Part shown: piece by piece, positions 44,091 to 56,068 of the stretch | Layout: every line of letters begins with the position of its first letter | Numbering within the stretch: the stretch's first letter is position 1 | From: Liolophura sinensis | Lineage: Eukaryota; Mollusca; Polyplacophora; Chitonida; Chitonidae | Length of the DNA: 64,000 bases | Assembly (NCBI RefSeq): GCF_032854445.1 | Contig: NC_088305.1 | Location: forward strand, 32,141,645-32,205,644 | Reading direction: 5' to 3' | Position numbers and translations under genes: made by a program | Notes under the pieces: generated by a model | Told to the model about the DNA's origin: nothing | Database searches by the model: none | What the model saw: the letters and a program-made list of their open reading frames with translations, nothing else

Positions 44091-44322
44091 GACGAATATA
44101 GCAAATACTTAACGACTGAAAAATTGGAAAATTGGAGAATACACATTTATGCATGCAGGTTTACGCCGATGTCATCATTACCAACTGAAAGATGATGGGA
44201 CGCCATCGTGTCAGTGGGTTATAACAGATGGGCCTGACATCTCTAGTTCTCCAGGTACATGTAAGTTAAATGACTTCAGCCCAAATGATCAAAATAGGTC
44301 TTGAGCTATTGTCCAGAAGACT

Positions 44323-44629
44323 GAGTGAGTGATTGAGTGATTTTTTTTAGGTCATATGACGACGAAGGAGTCCTTAGAGTGCATGTACATGTAATGTGCC
44401 TCCTTGTAGGACGGATTTCCACCGCTCTTTTATCTTGCGCTGTTTCACTGAGACGAAAGCAAGTAAATCGCCCCTCCTGAGCCATTATACAGCTAAAGGT
44501 CAACCATGCTAAACCATGCTAAATTCATGCTAAACGCCAAGCGAGGAAGTTACAACTTCCTCTTTTAAAATCAGGCATGATCCGACCCAAGATTGACCCT
44601 GGATCTATCACCTCCCGAAGCGGTCGGAA
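44323..44629 (-). mobile_element. SINE-B copy
   Basis: GAGTGAGTGATTGAGTGA, CATATGACGACGAAGGAGTC, GGACGGATTTCCACCGCTCT and CCAAGCGAGGAAGTTACAAC, ending with a diverged head (GGATCTATCACCTCCCGAAG). Small deletions against the 19020 copy. Confidence 0.88.
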
Positions 44630-44649
44630 GATTGAAGATTGAAGCAAGG

Positions 44650-47316
44650 TGATTGACTGAAAACAGGACAACTGAAACAAGATGGTTTACATACGATCCT
44701 TGTACAGGATTACATCTAGGTTTATTATTTCAAAAACTAATTTTCATTTTACTACTGGTCTTATCGAAACACGGTTTTCGACCAACAACAAACAAGATGG
44801 TATTTTACGATAAAAACAAAGACGAAATGCTTGAGTTATTTTTCTTTTCAGCTAAGGAGCTTTGACCGGTTTCTGTCAGTTGACATGAATTATTGACTTA
44901 TGCTTACCATTACATCATGCACATGTAGTGATGTGTTCCAACAGGAATAAGAAGCACTCACAGGAACGACTCAACGGTTCTGGAGTGATGCCCTCCGGCA
45001 AACATTCGTTTGTATACGGTGAAATAAACCAACAACTCCATACATTTATCTCTAGGCCTATAACCAGTAGTATACAAAAGAACAACAGTTCTGTCACTTG
45101 AATGCCTTGACGTGTATAATTATGGTCGCCATTTAAAACCCAAGGGGCGTGTTCAAAAACAACAGAAACTACATGCACCAAATAAATCGTCTCGTAACAA
45201 TATAGCTAATATAAAGTCTATAGTCGGTTTAATGGCCCGTGTCATCCAGAAAACAACACATTCCTACGTACAAGCAGTCTTTCGAAGGAAGTGCAGACCA
45301 TTCTGTTAAACTATGTCATATAATAATAATATATTATTTGATACATATGCTAAAATAATTTGCTAAAAGAAGATGTCTGATTGGTTTAATTTTCTTGCTT
45401 GTTTTGATTTTTGAAAAAAGAAACCTACAGACATGGGGGACACGTTTTTAGTAACGTTTTCTAGATATATTGTCTGTTTATATGGTTTGTTGTTTGAGCA
45501 CTGCTTATGTTTATTTACTTGTTTGTAGTTTAACGCCATATATAATGATTTTCCATTTATACCTCGGTGATAAGTTTTATGGGTAGAGAAAGCCCAAGTA
45601 CCCGGGAATAAGCTGTGTTTATAGATTGTCGTAAACTCCCCCCTCCCCCACCCCCACCACATCCCAAGAACTTATTCCTAGCTAATATTGACAGGAGTGG
45701 TTTGCTAAAGTCAACACAACAAAACATTAACGTCACTTGAATTGCGAAGGAAAGCGGTACAAAACAGTTGTATTTGTGTTTGCGGGTTGTTAGGGACTTT
45801 TATGTCTCTATATGTGAATCTGATCAAAATAGAAAACAATGCACGGCTGTAACTAACACTACGCACTTTAGCATGCACTAATTGCCTTGGGGTAATTATA
45901 GTCGGCGGTATCAAAAGCCAACAAGAACGACGCATTAGGCTGTTGTTGTGAAGACATTAAGAAGTTTGTTGTGAGATCAACTGTAGAGAACAATGGCATA
46001 AGAGCACAGAAAGTGCGGGCCATAGAATGGGGCCATGACAGGATATAGTCGTTCAGACACGCTCAGTAAATAATACATTGTTGTTGTTGGACTCACAACC
46101 TCGCCACAACAAAGGTACGAGCCCTCGAGGACACTGACGTCACCGTTACACCTCAGCGCACCAACGAAGACAGAGGATTTTGAGTTGATATGATAAGAGT
46201 TTAATAGTGTCATGTTTGCGAGAACTACGAACTCCTCTGCGTTCCACTGTTCGTTTACGTTGGGTTTTTTTTTTTTTTTTTTTTGTTGATTGATTGCTTG
46301 AATGATTAATTGATTGATTCCGTTTTTTGACGCATTACTCAACTAGGCCTATTTCAACCGACACGGCTGTGGTTTCTTTCTGGTTGGAAGAGCCCGGAAC
46401 GTCCAAAATAACTTGAATATCCACTTCAAGCTCTTGGCATGAGCTTTTTATTGAGACACACACTGCACAACTGAAATAGCTGTTGGTAAATATTAGAAGA
46501 ATGCATTTATCCACATTCATTTTGAATCATAAATCATACTTTTCACCAAACACTTATGCAAATGAATAAGTACCCATACACATAAGATTGAATTGTTTCT
46601 CTGCCTAAACGAACACAGGTATATACAACTAGAATGGGTTTTAACACGACGCGCGCGTGTACACTTTCAACGATCTTCGTCAAAGAGAGCCCATCAGACC
46701 ATTCGGCGAACGTTGGTCTTACATGCAGAAAACTGCATACACATAACATAAAAAAGCAACAAATTAATAACAAAAATTCAAATTAACTTTATATTACAAA
46801 AATAAGCGGGAATATAATTGTTACCAACCTGTTTTTTGTCTTTTGACGTTTGCATTTTCCCTTCTCTTGTTAATAAAATACAAACTCATGCTGTCAATCC
46901 TCTCACCATACTGCTGGCTGCCGTCGGATATAAATCAAACATTGAGAATGTCCTGAAACTCAAATTAAGTAAATCAATAATATCCTGGACACTTCCACAC
47001 AGGCTCGGCACTAAACTTTCTGATTATGTCATATGTATGATCAAATGATTTAAATGCCATATAAGACATGACTTTAATGTGTACGTAAAGTAAAAACAGC
47101 TTGTGCTTCAAATGAAAAACAACAGAAAACAGTGCCCAGAAATACTTAATATATATGTTGCATTTTTTCGAAGGCCAGATATGAGAGAATGGATTAATAT
47201 TTCTACATTATGTTGAGTGTCTGAGAGCTCAAACTTACCAGAATCATCCTAAAGTACTTCATGGTTTCACTGAAATTTCTGTAGACAATTAAGAGAAATT
47301 CATATGAAGAAAAGAT
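44650..47316. other. Intergenic, mostly unassigned
   Basis: Possible SINE remnants at 45504-45600 (GTTTAACGCCATATATAATG) and 46320-46380 (TTTTTTGACGCATTACTCAA). A C-rich run at 45637-45660 could form an i-motif. No supported gene. Confidence 0.35.
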
Positions 47317-47327
47317 CACCTTATTAT

Positions 47328-47460
47328 TTATCTATTTATTTGACTAGTGTTTTGGGACTTACTCAAGAGTTTTTCACTTACACCACACTGGCCAGCATTA
47401 TGTTGAGAGGAAACCGGCCAGAACCCGGGGGAAGCCAGTTGAATTGAACTCAAATCAGGC
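47328..47460 (-). mobile_element. SINE-A copy with 11-bp target duplication
   Basis: TTATTTGACTAGTGTTTTGG, TACTCAAGAGTTTTTCACTT, GAGGAAACCGGCCAGAACCC and a short head remnant. CACCTTATTAT flanks it at 47317-47327 and 47461-47471. The body is diverged, so insertion is older than the perfect duplication might suggest. Confidence 0.85.
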
Positions 47461-47471
47461 CACCTTATTAT

Positions 47472-48311
47472 ATTCTATTTTATATGACTTTTGTCCGCAG
47501 TATAAACATATATTTATAAAAAAAAATTGGCCATATAGTTTTGACCATGACAAAGCATATTTATGTGTACATTGTAGGTTATTTGAACAACTTAATTCAC
47601 TATGTTAATCGATTGATGGAATACAAATGCGTTTAAATTATATAGCAGCGTTATTTTCTAAGCTCCCATTAAACCGGAATAATATGAAATATGTATTAGG
47701 TTTGCATGTTAGGTTTTATATTACAGCAAATCATAAATATGTGCTGTAGATGGGACAAAATAAAAACACACCGTGATCTCCACTCATGGGTAAGTTGAAA
47801 ACAGATTAAAATTTAAACTTAACGTTTGTAAAGGCTAACGATTTGTAAAACGATAGTTCTAGTTGTTTTGAGAGGACATTCGATATTTACGCAGTAAACT
47901 CCCTTTTGACTTCCAATAATTGTTATCACTTTTCAAACCTTCATGATATGTTTCCAGCAGAATGATATATTAGGCCAGCAGAGCGAGTAATGGCAAGGTA
48001 TTGTGGCTGGACACAAGCACTTGATTCCATGATAAGGCTCTGTTCATTAGGAGCTATAAATGTAGGAGTATAAAAGAGATATGTTTACCATGGCGGCGAT
48101 AAAATTAAGCGATTCTTTATCACAATTATGACGATGCGCTGACTACTTCCGGTCAACTGAGGAATCTTTTGTGCAGCTTGCAAGTGTGAATGAAATCGCC
48201 ACAAAACACTGTGGGTTACTCATACCGCAACTTATACTGTTGCAGGGGTATATTATGTTACCCAGGAACTTTGGAAAATATGAATTGGTTAATGGTCATA
48301 GATTCTGATCT
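47472..48311. other. Intergenic, nothing named
   Basis: AT-rich, no coding-like frames with signals. Confidence 0.4.
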
Positions 48312-48435
48312 GGGACCCGTTTCACAAAGCGCGCGAAGCGTTAAATACATATATCTTCCATGGCGAACTGTGGGCATTACGTCGCCATAGTAGTTACGCG
48401 CACGTAGCGCTACGTGCACTTTATGAAACGTGTCC
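48312..48435. mobile_element. MITE, GGGACCCGTTTCACAAAG ends
   Basis: Left end GGGACCCGTTTCACAAAGCG and inverted right end (AGGACACGTTTCATAAAGTG) with a short interior. It is related in its terminal TTTCAYAAA word to the elements at 7833 and 22442. Confidence 0.7.
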
Positions 48436-48562
48436 TGGTGTAAATCCTATGTAACTGATACCGGCACAGCTAGGCATCTGGGTTAGGTTTTCCTGAACAC
48501 AAATGAGAGAGATTGGTGAATCTAGTTTTTGTATACATGTATATAAGGAACCGCTAATGTGA

Positions 48563-48660
48563 GATTTATTTTTTTATTTCGATTGGGGTACTATCAAGAA
48601 CAGTTCACATATACGATGGCGACCAGCGTCATGGTGGGAATAAAGCGGATAGATCACAGG
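48563..48660 (-). mobile_element. SINE-A remnant
   Basis: TTTATTTTTTTATTTCGATT, ATCAAGAACAGTTCACATAT, ACGATGGCGACCAGCGTCAT: a decayed antisense body. Confidence 0.65.
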
Positions 48661-48933
48661 TGAAGTGCTGGTTCCATCCCGCTCAAGGACATGTTACTCA
48701 GGGAGTTGTTTCTCCCACGCTCTCACTCTCCGAGGGACTTTGGTGTCAACAAGCGGTTAACGATGCCCGTATGGCCATTAGATCAGTTTATATAACAATC
48801 GTTAAACACCTTTCGTCTTCCACCAATATGGCGCAAATGTTTGAGCCACACGTTGGAAAATTGGTCAGTAACCTACTAAAAGTCAGTTTGTTCTTCCCTG
48901 TGACTGCCGCTCCTTCCATCTGGAAAACTGACA

Positions 48934-49935
48934 ATAGTGGCATGGATGGTCGCCTAGTTCATATATAGTGGCATACGTGGTCACCTAGATCTTTTATAGT
49001 GACGGCCTGCCAGCAACCGGACGTTCGTGGGTTTCCACCGGGCTATGCCTGGTTTCCTCCCACCATAATTTTGGCCGCCTTCATATAAGTGAAATACTCT
49101 TGAGTACGGCGTAAAACACCAATCAAATCAATAAATAAAAAAATAAATAGTGGCATACATGGTCACCTAGATCTTATATAGTGTCATACATTGTCACCTA
49201 GATCTTATATAGTGGTGTATATGGTCACCTAGATCTTATATAGTGGCGTACATGGTCACCTAGATCTTATATAGTGGCATACATAGTCACCTAGATCTTA
49301 TATAGTGGCATACATGGTCACCTAGATCTTATATAGTGGCATTCATGGTCACCTAGATCTTATATAGTGGCATACATGGTCACCTAGATCTTATATAGTG
49401 GCGTACATGGTCACCTAGATCTTATATAGTGGCATACATGGTCACCTAGATCTTATATAGTGGCGGATATGGTCACCTAGATCTTATATAGTGGCATACA
49501 TGGTCACCTAGATCTTATATAGTGGCGTATATGGTCACCTAGATCTTATATAGTGGCGTACATGGTCACCTAGATCTTATATAGTGGCATACATGGTCAC
49601 CTAGATCTTATATAGTGGCGGATATGGTCACCTAGATCTTATATAGTGGCGGATATGGTCACCTAGATCTTATATTGTGGCGTACATGGTCACCTAGATC
49701 TTATATAGTGGCATACATGGTCATTTAGATCTTACATAGTGGCATACATGGTCACCTAGATCTTATATAGTGGCATACATGGTCACCTAGATCTTATATT
49801 GTGGCGTACATGGTCACCTAGATCTTATATAGTGGCATACATGGTCACCTAGATCTTATATAGTGGCATACATGGTCACCTAGATCTTATATAGTGGCAT
49901 ACATTGTCACCTAGATCTTATATAGTCACATACTT
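48934..49935. repeat. 31-bp minisatellite, about 27 copies, split by a SINE
   Basis: Units GTGGCATACATGGTCACCTA plus GATCTTATATA. Two diverged units (48934-48997) stand left of a SINE-A copy; the rest follow from 49142. Variants GGCGTACAT, GGCGGATAT and GGCATACAT are interspersed. Every unit carries an AGATCT palindrome and TATATA. Confidence 0.93.
49005..49140 (+). mobile_element. SINE-A copy inside the 31-bp array
   Basis: GCCTGCCAGCAACCGGACGT, CGGGCTATGCCTGGTTTCCT, TCTTGAGTACGGCGTAAAAC and an AAATAAAT tail, sense and 5'-truncated. ATAGTG occurs on both sides and is both a likely target duplication and part of the array unit. Confidence 0.88.
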
Positions 49936-49939
49936 TGCC

Positions 49940-52900
49940 GCGCAGGGATCTTGTGTGTTGGTCTACATGGCTGCGTCACCTATCTGTATAGGGCATGAAA
50001 CAGAACAAAGTTTTTCAAAGACGTCATAACGTCATACTTTACCATTTTATTGTTATAGGACACCGGTCTCTTTTACGGAAGGATGAAACGGGAGAGCACG
50101 ACGTAAACCACGGCCAGGTTTGAAAAGTCATATTGCTGGACCAAGGGATTGAAAGACAATCATGTGTAATTGTGCGGTACCACATCCTCTGGGCAAAGAA
50201 AGTCGCCATGGTTATAGAGAGAAATGAAACCATATGTTGCACTCGTTCTTGGTACGACAGGCATTAATTTGCTACAGAGCAAACGATTTTTTTTAAAACA
50301 CAATTAATACACATCCTCATGCTAAGGCCTCATGTAAAGTCACTAAAAATGAAAAAAAGTCTTAAGAAGAATTCCGTATTCTGACGTAAAGGACTACGTG
50401 GAAATTTGTGAACTCGTTCCGATCTTGTTGATAAACTGTCATGTAAAATGATACATTTGTCCACTCTCTTCAGACTGAAATGTTATATACAACTTTTACA
50501 GTGTTTAATTCACTTCTGATAGAGTTTAAAGGCAATGGCCACTCAATAATGAAGGAAAATAATAAAACTGACCAGGAAAATAGTTATTTATTTTTTAAGA
50601 TCAGATTCTACGGTGGTCTGTTGTAACCCAGGAGGTAAAATTACATCACATCTATACTTTTGCCTGTAATAATTTGTTCCAAGGTTAAATCGGCGAATGC
50701 ATTCATAGATCTATATATATATGCATTCTGAATGATGAAATGTAGCAGTCTAATGAGTGTTGTGTAGTAAAAAAAAACTTATGTGACATCGCTGGTCCGA
50801 TTATGATCAAAAAACGCCACCACAGAATAAAATATTCAAATCCATTTTACTAGGCCAAAAATTGTAAAAGAAATAGAACCAAATATTTTCCTGGACAGTT
50901 TTTAATGTTCTTTCGTCTCATACATGCTTTATTTTAGTGTTTTCTTTGCCTTTAACCGAAAAGATGCGTCCTATATCGATAATCGCAAAGACCCATTTCC
51001 AAAACAATACAAAGCAACAAAAGAATGTAAAAATAATATATAGTAAATAAATGTGGTAAGAAGTATGTAAACGAACAGTCAACAGTTTTCAATAATGCCA
51101 TTGCGACAGTCGCTTTGTCGAGTGTAGCTCGGTTCACATGGAATCATGAAACCCAATTCAACTCAACCGGGCCGCTGGGTCGGGCCAGCAAGCGCTCAAG
51201 TACATGCCAAATAGCGCACGACTCAACCGGAATCGGCACGGGTTGGAACCAGTCGTAGTTTCCATATGGCCTTCGGCAAGTGATAATAAAGCTGTATCAC
51301 CTGTTGAATAGGCTCGTGTGTTAAGCTCCCATGTATGCCCCAGCTTTGGGTTAACAGCTTACCCCAGGACACAGACATTTCACGCTTATTAATTACTCGG
51401 TAAAACAAGGCATGGGGTGATTAAAATGTGTTATACAATACGCCATGTTATGTTAAATTCACAGTGTCAAGTGTTGTTTTCGTTTCGTTTTCTGAAATGT
51501 TTAACATCATGTAATCTAAAACTATGTTCCGTCTGCAAGTAACCATTACGAGTCGTAGAGTTTAAGATAGTGGCATTCATATTTTACACCATTTAATAAA
51601 ATCCACCATATTAACTATTATACAATGTTGACATCTAAACATCTACATTTTGTGTGAGTATTGTCAGTAGTTTTACATCCCCGTGTGTTTTTTGGTCATA
51701 TAGGACCACAGCATTTATTTGTACACATGGATACGAGAATCGTGACTTTACTTTGGTTCTACCAAGCTATCTTTGAGGTGCCAGAGGAGTTTAGCTACAA
51801 CCTCCACCCATCAAGCTGTAATCACGAGGTTAATCACGACTGGATCAAAACACAACTGAAACACATGTTCACTTTTGCCTTCTGCGATGTGTGGACACCG
51901 TCATAAAACAGTATCTGTTTTTTGCAGTAGCCGTTTAGAATTCATGGGTTGTATTGATGGGACTGACAGACGGCAGGAGACGGGGACTTGATACAGTCGT
52001 CCCGTGGGTAAATTAGCCTCACTAACTCGTTAATGGATATCGCCGCTAATACCGAATCAATAACGGCTTTTCTTGTCCTAGCTAAATCCATTAAATACTC
52101 ATAAACTTCTTTAAGAAAATGCGTCGGTAGCTTTTATGGGACAAAAGTTTGCGTATAATAACTCACATTCCGACAAGATAAGAAAAAAAAGCACGAACAA
52201 TTTTTTTCTCGGATATAGGCATTTCATCACAAGGTTGGCTAGATTAGTGCTCCGGCCTTTATTTCTACCTCCCACCACAAAGATTTCACAACTGTTTTAG
52301 GGAAATGATTAACAGTGGGTTTTTTTTCTGTTGTATAGGTTTCCGGTACTGCACTGGGTTCAGGTCACATAAAGCACCAAGTTACATTCGTTACTGATCA
52401 GTAACATTTAAGTTCGGTATACGTGGCTGATACGATCAGAGGATATTGCGAAATACGCGAGCACATGCAGTCATCAAGCCGAGGACTATACTCCAGTGAA
52501 ATACAGAGTTTACTCATGCGCAATGAAGACGTCCGCGCCACTCCTATACAAAATGCCAAAAACTAGAAATGGGCGGTGAACAAACATGCTATAGCCCACA
52601 TCATACTGTTGAAGAATTTACATGTGGGTGCACCCCCACAAAAGTTAGTTAACATCATCCATATTGATATATATGTTCAGGGAAATTGTATATCCAAGAC
52701 ATATCATAATATATTATAATCAAATATATCTGTTTCTTTGACCTTTTCGAAACACTTCTTCCAAAAAAAATCAAAAAATCAGTGAATGTAGAATACATAT
52801 AAATTAGGCTACCGATGCTCCAGGTCTACAAAATTTTGAAATAACATTTTCCCTCCATGTAATTTCCACGACAACATATACTGCTGAACTAAATTTTTGA

Positions 52901-53039
52901 GTATACCATTTAACGTCAAGCAAATAGAATCGAAAGTCTTCCCATGTCCGTACCAAATCTAAAATAGCACGAAAAGACAATTGAGCGTCCTCAGACTTCC
53001 TTCAGTACCAGCTACATACATGTTGCGGCTTTACATCAT
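49940..53039. other. Intergenic, mostly unassigned
   Basis: A GC-rich patch at 51125-51265 (CAACCGGGCCGCTGGGTCGG) is unexplained. A plus-strand frame at 51661-51906 lacks signals. 50884-50962 is a dispersed repeat shared with 57132-57220. The rest is AT-rich. Confidence 0.35.
50884..50962. repeat. Dispersed repeat shared with 57132-57220
   Basis: TATTTTCCTGGACAGT, TCTTTCGTCT, TTTAGTGTTTTCTTTGCC and AACCGAAA recur in the same order near 57132. Family unknown. Confidence 0.6.
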
Positions 53040-53145
53040 GGAGTTCTTCGGTTTTCTCCGCAGAAAACGCTACCTGGCTGGAGTCATATACGTAAATTGT
53101 TCTTGAGTACCAAGTAAAGACGCCAATAACAAATAAACAAGTGGA
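53040..53145 (+). mobile_element. SINE-A remnant
   Basis: GGTTTTCTCCGCAGAAAACG, CTGGCTGGAGTCATATACGT, TTCTTGAGTACCAAGTAAAG, ACGCCAATAAC: a decayed sense 3' half. Confidence 0.6.
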
Positions 53146-54500
53146 TCAGTACACAGTTATGTACATATACAAGTCGCCTGTCACTTTTTGATCTTCAACA
53201 ATTTAAATATTTGATATGAAGAGATGATAGGTATACATAGTATAAATATAGTATTGTTGGCTAATTTTTGGGGTGTAGATTTTTCATGATCACAATGTTT
53301 ATTCAGGGTATACGCAGCTATAACTCCAGTGGGTCGTAGCAGCATGGCTCTGTTTCTGACTTTGGTGCCGGATAGATCTCGTCGAAACCCCAGGACTGGT
53401 TCAAGCTGTTGTGTTGATCCACTAAATGCCCTAGAAGCCCTACAAAGGGAGATTAACCTTCTATCCCAACAGAATCATATCCATGTCAAATATACATATA
53501 TAACAAATAAATAATGCAAACAATTGTGCCATGTTGCAATGAACAGGATTTTCTGCCTGTGGGATAGTGTTTTGTCTCCTACGTGAATTTCGTTCTGCCA
53601 CTTTTACACTGTTCACATGGCCTTCTGGCTATCGGTGTGGCTTGACACAGTTAAAATATGGCCATATAAGAATGCTGTTTGGTTTCATATTATTTCTTAG
53701 GGTGCAACGTTCTCAGATCAAACCTACTTGTTTTTGTTTTTTTTGTTTAATCCGTATTGTAGAAGCAAACTAAATGTTCCAGACACTAATATACATTTAT
53801 TACGCAGGCTCTCTTCTTTATCTTCTTTATAACTCCAAGCAAAGAAGGTACCGTTTTGGTGGGAATGGATACATCCGGAATGGAATATCTCTTAGGGGTT
53901 TATAGCAAACTGCCTTTTTGAATAATGGATTTATTACGTGTCCATTATGCTGGACAATGATTAGGTAAAAGCTCTACCAGGAACCGAGTTATAACTATAC
54001 CGCAAATCAGTAATACTTTAATAAAAGGTTTATTCTGTATTTTTCACTTTGGTTAGGAAATATTTTAAATATATTTTCTTCGTGGTATTGTGGATACAAA
54101 AATATGTCTTTTTCCTAGTACTTTTAAAATTTACCACATAATCATTCATTATATATTGTCTCACGGATAGTTACCGTGACACTGTCTGTCTGTTCGTGGG
54201 ACAGGGATAGGTTATTAATCTCGCGTATTCTCGTGAAACGACCTATTTTCAAGATGTGACACGAGGTCTCTGAGGTTATAGGTCGTTTAAACATGTCGGA
54301 TTTTTATTTTATATATGTGTGTCCGACTCACCCGGTTGTTAAGGAGGTGTTTTAAGGTATTTGCCTGGCAAGGTTGGAGGATCTGCTATTGTGATCGGAA
54401 TCCGCGGTCATTCAGCTGTCTCCTGCCCCAACGTTGATCATTTGCCACCTAGGAGAGATCCACAATAGCCTGGCGTGTGTATGTATAAAGACAGGCCATA
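53146..54500. other. Intergenic, nothing named
   Basis: AT-rich. An inverted pair ACGACCTAT/ATAGGTCGT lies at about 54239-54287 with no further support as an element. Confidence 0.4.
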
Positions 54501-54510
54501 GAGAGGGGGG

Positions 54511-54565
54511 TCCGGCTATAGCCTATATATACAGCCACGCCACCCCGGAGAGCGCTCACTCTTGA
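54511..54565 (+). promoter_or_regulatory. TATA/Inr core promoter of the 54887 gene
   Basis: TATATATA at 54524-54531 is followed 33 bp later by CTCACTCTT (A at 54557), which fits an initiator. The block is GC-rich to about 54860, giving a 5' UTR of about 330 bp before the start codon at 54887. Confidence 0.55.
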
Positions 54566-54886
54566 CAGCACCTCACCACTGATACTATCTCCCCGTGCAC
54601 CGCGCTGATTTGGGACAGTCCCTTCGCTTGTAGTATCGATCGCCGCCACAGACCAGGGTGTTAGTTTGGGGACAGCCGCGGTGTGGTCCGTTGTCAACAG
54701 AGGCGCGTCACTTTCCCAGGAGCCCACCTATTACCTCTACGCTAAGGTCTTCACCCTGTCCTAAGCAGCTAGGGGGGAAAGCCAGGAACGTATACTCACG
54801 TGACAACTGTCCACCGCGGTCCTAACTTTTAACACGGACAGGACGGAATCAATCTGTCTTTGTGGAGAAGACAATTCTATCCAGAC

Positions 54887-54965
54887 ATGATGGTGGCCAT
54901 TAGGAAATGTTCAATGCTTCTGCTTGTATTGACTTTGTCTGTGTGCCTCGTCCAATGTAGACCAG
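54887..54965 (+). CDS. First exon of a secreted protein
   Basis: Reads MMVAIRKCSMLLLVLTLSVC then LVQCRP, a textbook signal peptide, and ends in phase 1 at CCAG/GTGAGT. The likely cleavage is after LVQC or just before it. The rest of the gene is not secure. One possible partner is a strong acceptor at about 58237 (TTTGCTATTTTTGCAG) that accepts the phase and adds GFCVESRWFVPSIL and a stop, but a peptide of about 41 residues built this way is speculative. Either ATG could serve; both give a working signal. Confidence 0.6.
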
Positions 54966-55564
54966 GTGAGTTGACCGCTTGACACATTCCTGCAAGCATT
55001 TTATCATTTTATGATATCTGTGTGTTCACTCAGTCAGGTGTCTAAATTAAACTATACTTCAAATTAATTCTGCTTCCAGAGCTTTTCAAACAAAACATTA
55101 TAATTTTTTCCAAACCATTCGTTCATCGTTATTTCGTTTACGTACTATATTCTCACCTTTTATTTAATTTTATAGTATTTTACTTTGTGCGTTTCCATCA
55201 ATGATTTTTTTATTTAAAACGTTGCGAAATTGTTTGTTTAAATTATTAAACAAACTCCGGTGTAAGCTACATTTCACGACGCGGCCCCATGCTTTCGGCC
55301 CTTATCTTGCCAAGTATTATATACCCATATATTTATACCACTCCCTACTTTCTATACCTGTGTGAACTTGAGCCACTTTTCCACGGGAAATGCGACTCTA
55401 GTTTTTGCTCAGTGTCAGGTGTTTTCTTTCCGCATATCATAGGTAGCTGTTTGTATGTCTACTGTTGACTCAGCTATAGAAAAATACGTGCCCCAAGATA
55501 GCTTGAGATAGCTCGGTGTTCAGCCCTTTCCGAATCGCCACTCACAAAAGACTGATCATTCACC

Positions 55565-55705
55565 TCAGTGGTGACAGTAAACAGATATACGCACAGAGTT
55601 AGAGGTCTCAGGTGGAGTTGAGAAACTGTATAATTCATTCTGAACAACATCATAACGGCAGTTCCAAAGTCCAAACCCGTTAATTGCCGGCCGAATGGGA
55701 TCTTG
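55565..55705 (-). CDS. Possible terminal exon (unrecognised)
   Basis: A strong acceptor on the minus strand (GTTGTTACTTCTCAG) opens in phase 0 QDPIRPAINGFGLWNCRYDV, VQNELYSFSTPPETSNSVRI, SVYCHH and a stop. GC content is well above the AT-rich flanks. No poly(A) signal follows closely and no upstream exon is identified. Confidence 0.35.
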   Translation of the reverse strand, partial: QDPIRPAINGFGLWNCRYDVVQNELYSFSTPPETSNSVRISVYCHH

Positions 55706-55938
55706 CTGAGAAGTAACAACACTTAACGGTTTCCTGATTTAATTTAAATCATATGAAAACCCGTATAATTCTGAGTATCTAAAGGCAATGAGCATTTTGT
55801 TTCTCGAGCATTATCTGGTATTTTCTCAGAGAAATCTTACAAGAAAGTTGTAAATCATTCTGACAGCTCGTCGATGATATTCTGTTTTTCCTTTTTTTCA
55901 TTTCTCATCATCGGGTAGGCCTATATTTCACCAGATGG

Positions 55939-56068
55939 CCCAACCTGCGGATGGTCGCGGGTTTTCCGAGGGCTTTGGCCGGTTTCCTCCCACCATAGCT
56001 TTGGTCGCTGTCGTATGTCACATATCCTTGAGTACGGCGTAAAACACCAGGCAAATAAATAAATAAAT
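55939..56068 (+). mobile_element. SINE-A copy with CAGATGG target duplication
   Basis: CCAACCTGCGGATGGTCGCG, GGTTTCCTCCCACCATAGCT, TCCTTGAGTACGGCGTAAAA and an AAATAAAT tail. CAGATGG at 55932-55938 and 56069-56075. Confidence 0.9.

Noticed and set aside
48660-48968. Plus-strand frame of 102 codons beside a SINE remnant
   Set aside because: It begins in SINE sequence, ends in the 31-bp array and has no splice or start support.
54449-54727. Minus-strand frame of 92 codons
   Set aside because: It overlaps a clear plus-strand TATA/Inr promoter and GC-rich 5' UTR; high GC alone keeps the frame open.
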